In this document: piece after piece, positions 56,658-64,000 of the stretch
Position numbering within the stretch: position 1 is the first letter of the stretch
How the letters are laid out: the number at the start of each line of letters is the position of its first letter
DNA from: Chlorocebus sabaeus
Taxonomy: Eukaryota; Chordata; Mammalia; Primates; Cercopithecidae
Length of the DNA: 64,000 nt
Assembly (NCBI RefSeq): GCF_047675955.1
Contig: NC_132912.1
Location: 78,268,382 to 78,332,381 of the forward strand
Reading direction: 5' to 3'
Program-made: the position numbers and the translations under genes
Notes under the pieces: generated by a model
Database searches by the model: none
The model's input: the letters and a program-made list of their open reading frames with translations, nothing else
What the model was told of the DNA's origin: nothing

Positions 56658-56972
56658 GGTTGGTCGCAGTGGCTCATACCTGTAATCCCAGCACTTTGGG
56701 AGGCTGAGGCAGGTGGATTGCCTGAGGTCAGGAGTTCGCGACCAGCCTGGACAACGTGGTGAAACCCTGTCTCCACTAAAAATAAAAAAATTTAGCTGGG
56801 TGCAGTGGCAGGCACCTGTAATCCCAGCTACTCAGGATGATGAGGTAGGAGAATCACCTGAAACTGGGAGGTGGAGGTTGTAGTGAGCCGAGATTTCACC
56901 CCTGCACTCCAGCCTGGGCAAAAAAAAGTGAAACTCCATCTCAAAAAAATTTAAAAAAAAGAAAGAAAAAGA
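56658..56972 (+). mobile_element. Alu (AluS-like)
   Basis: A plus-strand Alu starting 'GGTTGGTCGCAGTGGCTCAT'. 'AGAAATTATTTAACA' is duplicated near 56640 and 56970. Confidence 0.95.
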
Positions 56973-56984
56973 AATTATTTAACA

Positions 56985-58004
56985 GCTATAATCAGTAAAA
57001 TCTGTACAGCTCAGAATGAAACCCAATTAGGTCTCCCAATGCAAAACTAGAAAGGACAGAGATAAGTAATTCATTCCACGTGTCTAATACGAGAAGGATC
57101 TCAGAGTTTCATGTATAATTATTCGTTACACATCATCATCATTACTGTGATAGCACCAGTAAATGTAGCACTTCATAGCATTACTGTGGGGGCCTGCCCT
57201 ACCTACCTGGACATTCATAACAGAAAATGGCAAGCCAAAAACAGCATTCCGTAAGGCACAGAGTTCCTTCTTACTGACAGCTTAAGTGATCAGTGTATAT
57301 TCTTCATCAACCGATGCAGAACTACTAACAGGCTCACACACTCTAGAAAGTCATCATAGAATGTTCTCCTGCCTTTAGTTTTTCAGAAAATAATAGGAAT
57401 GGCATGCTACAAGAGTCTATGATTTGTTCTTTCTAATGTGGTGATTTCATTGGAAGGCGAGAATCAACCCATAGGTGCTCAGATTTTGGGGGTGAGAGAA
57501 AGACAGATGGAGTTTGAAAACATAGCAGTTTAGTAGCTTTGACTCCAGGATGTGTAAAAAGCAAGCCAACTCAATCAAGCTTCACTTTGCTATCACACAA
57601 AAGAAAAATACAGTATTTTCTAAGTCCAAAATAAACTTTTTTTTTCTTCTAAAAATACCTTTGGTTTTGGCTTTGTTAGTCATAACTTTTAACTTACCAT
57701 AGAATTTTAAAAACATTAATGACTCTTTAAAGAACTTTATGATTATAAAATAGGGTGTGCATAGTCATTGAAATATTTTAGATGGAAATATCTCCACTTC
57801 ATGCTGAACTTGTCAAGTCTTTCATTCCACCGTTATCTAATTTAAATCTTTAGTTTTCATAACTTCTCTAATGTTTTCTTTTTTGGGATTGGCATTACAC
57901 AGATGGAATAAACCAATTCAATGTTAATGACACTGCTGGCAGGTATTTGTACATGCCCTACATTTTTCAAATACTTTCATATACACTGGATACTCAAGAT
58001 AAGC
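56985..58004. other. No recognised feature
   Basis: AT-rich. No gene or repeat recognised. Confidence 0.4.
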
Positions 58005-58150
58005 CTATGAAGCAGACAGGGGAAGGATTATTAGTTGCGTATTGCAGATTAAGAAACTCAGCTTTACAGATGTCAAGTGACTTGCCAAATGGATATTAGA
58101 TGGGAGGACTGAGACTACAATTTAAATCCTCTGTCTCCCAGTTTGGTGCT
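58005..58150 (-). mobile_element. MIR remnant
   Basis: Reverse MIR: 'AGATTAAGAAACTCAGCTTT', 'AAGTGACTTGCCAAATGG', 'GGACTGAGACTACAATTTAA', 'CCTCTGTCTCCCAGTTTGG'. Confidence 0.7.
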
Positions 58151-59300
58151 TGTATCAAACCAGAACAAGCTAAGTAACATTGTAGCATCAAACAATTCCC
58201 AGATTCAGAGGCTCAAAATAATGCTAAAAATAACAGATTATTGAACGCTCAAAATAACAAAGATATGTTTATTGCTTTTAATGTGTGTTCAGCACAAGAC
58301 AGGTGGGTTCTGTCTTTAGTTATTTCACTCTGAACCATGCAATATTATGCCATCTACAATCTGGAAAGTCGCCTGTCACTGGGACGGGGGGTGGAAAATG
58401 ACAGCAGGTCAAACACTTGCTCTCACAGCTGCTTCACAGACCCTTCTGCTCATGGTTCAGCAAAGAAAGCAAGTCTCATGGTCAAGGCTGACCTCAAACA
58501 GGCAAACCTATGAGAAAGTAAACCAAACTGGAACTATATTGGGTCACTGATTACAATAGTCTTCCTAGGCACTAAGTATTCAGTCCATTCTCTTTCCTGT
58601 TGGCAATATGCACTCCTGGAAGGAGAAAACCCAAAAGTCCCATGGGTGATGACATCAAGCTCAAAAAGGAGGATCTTTGGTAATACACTGTAGTCCTTAC
58701 CTCAGGGAACAATGTGCCTCATGTGAGGGTGGAAGTCTTCTTGAACCAGAAACCTATGAACATAAAGGGCAAGTCATCTGCCCCACATATATCCAATATA
58801 TACTGGGGATACATGTTCAGGATAACCTCCATGTAACTCTTCCCATTTAGAAAGGAGAAGGCGGCGAGACACAGCAGTGCTGGTCTGTAGTAGCTGTGAA
58901 ATCTCAGCAAGTAGAAATTGTAACGATCCTCTATCCCAAAGGGAGAGAAAGGTCCCTTGATTAGACCTTGGAGAGGACTCCCCAGTCTTATTCCTCATAG
59001 CACTTCATTCTACCATTTGAAAAATTCTTCCTTTTCCATATTCCTCAAAATGGAATATATTCAAAGTGACCATTAAGGAATCTGACCCTGTTGGGACACT
59101 GATCAGCTTTTTCAGGCACCTATATCTGCAGGAGAAAAATATAACGTGGTGAGTTTCCCTTAAAACCAGATGAGTGCATTTTAAAGGACAGTTCTTTATT
59201 CTTACATTTTATGTATAATTATGTACTTACTATATTTTGGTATTAAACTATCCTTTCTTGTGAATTTCTATATTAGCAGTTTCTGTGGACTTCTTTTCTT
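58151..59300. other. No recognised feature
   Basis: Unique-looking sequence. Overlapping minus-strand frames at 58719-58998 carry no domain. Confidence 0.4.
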
Positions 59301-59301
59301 T

Positions 59302-59597
59302 GTGGGGGTGGGGGTTGCACAAAGTCTCGCTCTGTCGCTTGGGCTGGAGTGCAATGGTGTGATCTTGGCTCACTTCAACTTCCGCCTCCCGGGTTCATGC
59401 TATTCTCCTGCCTCAGCCTCCTGAGTAGCTGGGATTATAGGTACACACCACCACACCTGGCTAATTTTTTGTATTTTTAGTGGAGACGGGGTTTCACTAT
59501 GTTGGCCAGACTGGTCTTAAACTCCTGACCTCGTGATCCGCCTGCCTCGGCCTCCAAAGTGCTGGGATTACAAGCATGAGCCACCGCCCCTGGCCTG
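59302..59597 (-). mobile_element. Alu (AluS/Y-like), tail replaced by G-rich sequence
   Basis: A minus-strand Alu whose T tail reads 'TGTGGGGGTGGGGGTTGCAC'. It ends 'CACCGCCCCTGGCC'. 'TGTGGACTTCT' and 'TGTGAACTTCT' flank it (59284 and 59598), a duplication with one mismatch. Confidence 0.9.
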
Positions 59598-59599
59598 TG

Positions 59600-60559
59600 A
59601 ACTTCTGTATTAGAGGTACAGTGGACTTCACAAATAATGGTTCCTCTCATTGATGAATAATTTTTTGTAAAATAGATATATTTTGCATAAATATAACTTT
59701 TATAGCATTGCTGGTATCTTAGGAAAAAATAAACACCTTTAAGGAACTAGAAATAGAGTAACAACAAAAACAATAAAAAAAACTTGAGTTAAAACCACAG
59801 TGTAAGTTATTAGCGCACAAATGCATGTGCACACACACAAATGGTTTTTGCTCTGCCAATGGTAAGTGGAAGGACATGCACCTGAGATTCTTATATTATG
59901 CTTAGAAACCTGAGTTATCTGGTCTCAGGCATCTAGAGCCTATGACTCCCAGTAAAAGCATATGTAAATCCCCTCTGTAAGAAAGCTTGGATTAGGTAAA
60001 AATGAACACCCAGTCAATGATTACAAATCTCAAGGAAATCAATCACCTTGAGTAAATGTCAGTGGAAATGATATCAAGTTAATATCCTTAAGCACTACAA
60101 ATATTACAATGATTAGAAACAGAATGTAGAACAATTGTGAAAAAGATATAAAGAAATAGAAGAATCACAGAAATGAACAGGTAACAAAAGATTGTTCAAA
60201 ATGACCAGCGAGATTTGTAAAAGTCATTACAACAGTGCTGTTATAAATGAAAAATTTAATGGTTGAAATAAAAAACTCAGTGGATGGATTTAAGAGAAAA
60301 TCAGACACAGATAAAAGAAAAAAATGAGAATCTGGAAAAATACTCGGAATTCAGCACAAAGAGTCCAGAAAGTAGAGAATATAAAAGAAAAGTTAGGAGA
60401 TAAAGAATAGATTAAGAAAGGTGCAAACCCAAAGCTGCAAGGTAAACGATGTGTACTTAGTAAGATAAAGATTAAAATCAGGAATGAAACAAGAATGCCA
60501 CCTCCATGTAGTAAGTCAAGTAAGAAGAAATATGAGAATCAGAAAAGTGTTAGTATTCA
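59600..60559. other. No recognised feature
   Basis: A-rich sequence. The part after about 60120 may be an upstream extension of the L1 that follows, but I cannot support this. Confidence 0.4.
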
Positions 60560-61130
60560 CACTTGATTTCATACAGAATATACCTAAAAACCTGTAGATG
60601 ATTTATTAGAAATAATGAGCAAATTTAGCAAGGCACTTTGATATAAGACCAACAGATAAAAATCAGTTTTATTTCTATACACCAGCCACAAACAGAAGAT
60701 ATGTTTTTTAAGTATTATTTACAATAGCAAGAAGAGATATAAGGAACCCAAGAATACATGGAACTGAAAATATGCATAGGCCTATGTGGAAAAAACTGTA
60801 AAACTTCATCAAAAGACCTCAAAGGAAAATCTAAATTTGCAACATACATGATGTTCATGGATTGGAATACCCAATATCCTAAATATACAATTTCTCTCTA
60901 AATTCAATACAATTCAGAAAAAAACTCGAACACACTTCTTTTTTGTTCCTTCAAACTTGAGGAGCTGAATCAAAATTTCATGTAAAAGAGCAAAAGCACA
61001 AGAATAGCCAAGATACTCTTGAGGAGAAAAAGGTAGTAAATATCTACAAAAAGAACATTTCCAGAACCAAAGTAGGAAAAGAGGAATCTGTCCTTAGCCT
61101 AATTCATAGTATTAATCCATCTAAAGAAAA
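60560..61130 (+). mobile_element. L1 ORF2 fragment (old)
   Basis: Plus-strand L1 ORF2 C-terminal region: 'TTTCTATACACCAGCCACAA', 'TTTACAATAGCAAGAAGAGA', 'GAATACATGGAACTGAAAA', 'GATGTTCATGGATTGGAATA', 'GAGCAAAAGCACAAGAATAG'. Many stops. Confidence 0.75.
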
Positions 61131-61439
61131 AAAATTAGCTAAGAAAGGAGCTGAGACTGGCCTGGAAATCAGAGGGGCATGTGAGAGAATATGAGGGATT
61201 GCAGACAGTGGCGGAAATGGTCAGAGGGGAATTTGAGGAAGTGGGTCTCGTTCCCTCTGCAAGGGGACCTTCTGCTCTTTATCAATGCATCTGGGTATTG
61301 TTGTGGGTGCCATCAGCTAATTAAATCAGCAGTTTTCAAACATTTTTATGCAAATATACCTAAAATATTTTTTCTTTTATTCATATGTAATATTTACATA
61401 TATATGCAGTACATGTAAATATTTTCTGTATGCATAGAA

Positions 61440-61745
61440 TTTTTAATAATCAAGTCAGGGTATTTGGGGTATCCATCACCTGAGCATTATCATTTCTATG
61501 TGTTGGCATCATGTCAAGTCCTGTTTTCCAGTTACTTTAAAATATACATAATATTATTATGTATATTATGATGACTATACAAAGTATAGTCAACCTAGTC
61601 TGCTATCAAACATTAGAACTTATTTCTTCTGTTTAACTGTATCTTTGTATCCAATCGCCAATCTCTTTTTATTCCCCCTTCCTACTGTCTTCCAACCTCA
61701 CACCCTTCCCAGCCTCTGATAATCTCTCTCCCTCTCTCTCTCTCA
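61440..61745 (-). mobile_element. L1 3' UTR (left part, split by an AluJ)
   Basis: Reverse L1 3' UTR: 'GGGGTATCCATCACCTGAGC', 'CTGCTATCAAACATTAGAAC', 'CTTCCCAGCCTCTGATAATC'. It continues at 62153-62330 after the Alu. Confidence 0.7.
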
Positions 61746-61838
61746 TATTTATATGTGTGTGTGTATATATATATGTGTGTGTGTATATATATGTGTGTGT
61801 GTATATATGTGTGTGTGTGTGTATATAGAGAGAGAGAG
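61728..61838. repeat. Compound (TC)n, (TG)n/(TA)n, (GA)n microsatellite
   Basis: CTCTCT run, then alternating TGTGTGTG and TATATATA blocks, then a short GAGAGAGA run leading into the Alu. Confidence 0.95.
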
Positions 61839-62152
61839 ACAACATCTCACTCTGTGGCCCAGGCTGAAGTGCACTCATATGATCATGGCTCACTGCAGCC
61901 TCAACCTCCCAGGTTCAAGCAATCTTCCCACCTCAGCCTCCCGAGTAGCTGGGACCCCAAGTGTGTGCCATCACACCCCGCTAATTTCTTTTCTTTGTCT
62001 TATTTTATTTTATTTTATTTTATTTTTGTAGAGATGGAGTCTTGTTTTGTTGTCAGGACTGGTCTGGAACTCCTGGGCTCAAGTGATCCTCATCCTCCTG
62101 CCTCAACCTCCCAAAGCACTGGGATTACAAGCATGAGCCATCGCGCCTGGCT
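61838..62152 (-). mobile_element. AluJ-like SINE with internal (ATTTT)n
   Basis: A minus-strand old Alu. The middle A-rich linker is expanded to 'TTATTTTATTTTATTTTATT' (about 62000-62028). The compound microsatellite probably grew from its tail. Confidence 0.9.
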
Positions 62153-62330
62153 ATCATTCTACTCTCTATATCTCCATGAGAGAGTTTCTTAGCTCCAACA
62201 TATGAGAACACGCAGTATTTGTCTTTCTGTGACTGGCTTATTTCACTTAACAAAATGACTTCCAGTTCCATCCATGTTGATGCTACAAATGACATGATTT
62301 CATTATTTTAAAATAATTTTAAAAACCTTT
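62153..62330 (-). mobile_element. L1 3' UTR (right part)
   Basis: Continuation of 61440-61745: 'TCTACTCTCTATATCTCCAT', 'CAACATATGAGAACACGCAG', 'CCAGTTCCATCCATGTTGAT'. Confidence 0.7.
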
Positions 62331-62805
62331 TTACCCCTCACATATTTTTAAGGTGACATCTGTCATGTTTTACCATACATTTAAATAGTTACAAAGGATT
62401 AAATTGCTGGTATATTGAAAATAATTAAAATTTCAAATTTCAAAAATTCTATTTATTAAATGTATCCAGTGGAATCTAAAATGTTAACAGTTGATACCCA
62501 TCCAGCATCATCCATGTAAAAAATATATAAACAATTTTATGCTGGAAATTGTACAATATTTCTTTTCCTACTTGAACTTGTATTTTTATTCCACTTCCCC
62601 TACAGAATTTTATGCTAAAATAAAATATTTTTATGCTGGAGAAGTCTTTACTGCTCACCTTATAATATTTCTCTGCAACAAACATATGTATATAAATTGA
62701 AATTTTATACATCACATATCATGTGGTGGATGAGCCCTTTTTCCTCCAATTAGTTATGTATTCATAGGTAACTATTACTTAATGTAGAATCAATACCAAT
62801 AATTT
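62331..62805. other. No recognised feature
   Basis: AT-rich. Frames on both strands at 62476-62715 mirror each other and have no domain. Confidence 0.4.
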
Positions 62806-63099
62806 GTTTTTCTTTTTTTGAGACAGGGTCTTACTCTGTCACCCAGGCTGGAGTGCAGTGGTGCGATCTTGGCTCACTGCAACCTCCATCTCCCTGGTTC
62901 AAGCGATTCTTCTGCCTCAGCCTCCCAAGTAGGTGGGATTATAGGCACCTGCCACTGCGCCCAGCTAATTTTTGTATTTTTAGTAGAGATGGGATTTCAC
63001 TATGGTGGTCAGGCTGGTCTCAAACTCCTGACCTCAGGTGATCCACCCTCTCAGCCTCCCAAAATGCAGGATTACAGGCCTGAGCCACCGCTCCTGGCC
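62806..63099 (-). mobile_element. Alu (AluS-like)
   Basis: A full-length minus-strand Alu. CAATACCAATAATTT (62791-62805) and CAATATCAATAATTT (63100-63114) flank it, a duplication with one mismatch. Confidence 0.95.
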
Positions 63100-63114
63100 C
63101 AATATCAATAATTT

Positions 63115-64000
63115 TAACTGTCTCTTTGACCTCTAGATGGTTTTTATACCCCAGGACAATGCAATGGGTGGAAGTGATGGCTTTCTTTTGTTAAATGGGA
63201 AAAGGTGATTGTGAAAGGGTGACCAAGGGGAGGCCTAGACAGCAGGTAAGTTGTTAGGCCCATCAATTTCAAACCTAAGTTGAAGATCTTAACCACAAGT
63301 TCCTTTAAACAGTCAGAACTTTACATATACCCAGGCCTTGCAAAGTCTTTGGGTGCCCCAATTTGAGAACCACCGATTCAAATTATACAACTAATTCTTG
63401 TGACTGATTTGCTTTGTGAGTAAAGAGCATTCTGATTATAATGTAACTTGAATTTCCTCAGGATTGTGTATAATATGTAGGTCACCCTGGCAGTAATAAC
63501 TTAAATTGCACTTAATTTTGTCTCCATCTGCTGACAAGAGCTCTCATCCCTTGCAAATTCTGCCAGACTCCTACCCCTTACTACCAAGCAGTGATTCTTA
63601 AGTGTTCACAAATAAATCTACATAGCCAATTCTTCAGCATCTTTTTGTGGTTACAGGCACCAATGCTTTACAGTTGTGTTTTCCATGCTTTCACATAATA
63701 AAAATACCAAGGTAATGCGTCAAATTCTGTAAGCCAAAATATGTATTATTAGTTTTAAAATATGTATTATATTATAATATGTATTATTAGTTTTTTAAAA
63801 AACCACACATTATCACTATTGTTTAACATTTACAAGGACTTTTTTACATATTAAAAATTTCTTATTATGAAAGGTTTGATGGATACCAAATATATGTTAT
63901 ATATGTAAGTAACCGGGTAAACATTACAGTTAATATTGGTGAACCCATCACCCAACTTAAGAATTAAAACATGACCAGTAAGTAGCTCTGTATCTGCAGG
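63115..64000. other. No recognised gene; possible L1 scrap at the end
   Basis: AT-rich. 63738-63800 repeats 'ATATGTATTATTAGTTTT' twice. 63900-63980 ('GGTGAACCCATCACCCAACT') may belong to an old L1 3' UTR cut by the window edge. Confidence 0.35.

Noticed and set aside
61753..62192. 145-aa frame rich in MCVCIYI-type repeats
   Set aside because: It is the translation of the TG/TA microsatellite followed by an AluJ.

Overview
This window looks like non-coding nuclear DNA from a primate, most likely an Old World monkey (macaque, baboon or guenon type). The primate call rests on dozens of Alu, L1P and THE1/MST copies. The Old World monkey call rests on several young Alus (about 26550, 33156 and 54675 on +, and probably 24228 on -) that share variants I associate with cercopithecid AluY lineages: 'GGCTCAAGCCTG', 'GAGACGGGCGG', 'ACTAGCCGGGCGAGGTGG' and 'GAGATCCGGCCACTGCAC'. 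I recognise no host protein-coding exon, tRNA, rRNA or CRISPR array. Nearly every long reading frame is an Alu, L1 or retroviral remnant.

Layout. 1-7 kb: L1 fragments, including a 3.8-kb L1P on the minus strand (3150-6965). 7-29 kb: scattered Alus, MIR and L2 remnants, a MADE1 mini-transposon (11879), a MER2-like element (12128), an ERV1 LTR (16471), a second possible ERV1 LTR (about 20660) and three MaLR LTRs (18429, 21980, 27311). 29.1-38.9 kb: the most structured part, a class II (HERV-K/HML-like, betaretrovirus-type) provirus of 9.2 kb on the plus strand, inserted into an old L2. 38.9-64 kb: further L2, L1, MIR, Alu and MaLR copies separated by AT-rich sequence without recognisable features.

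The provirus has both LTRs, a 6-bp target duplication with one mismatch, a degenerate lysine-type primer-binding site, a polypurine tract and damaged gag, pol and env. It then received four further insertions: a young AluY in reverse transcriptase, an older Alu in env, and two solo LTRs of one gammaretrovirus-like family. One solo LTR lies in pol and one in the 3' LTR; both are on the minus strand with different 4-bp target duplications. The solo LTRs carry 32-33-bp tandem repeats in U3 and a 'TCTAAGTT'-type minisatellite that is greatly expanded in the second copy.

Nothing here works as a gene system. The window is a stratified record of insertions: L2/MIR first, then L1M, MaLR and ERV1, then L1P and older Alus, then the provirus, then the monkey Alus and gamma LTRs. 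I found no previously undescribed functional system. The best leads are the paired solo LTRs, the minisatellite, an unexplained 70-bp dispersed duplication at 54318/55645, and the MADE1 hairpin.
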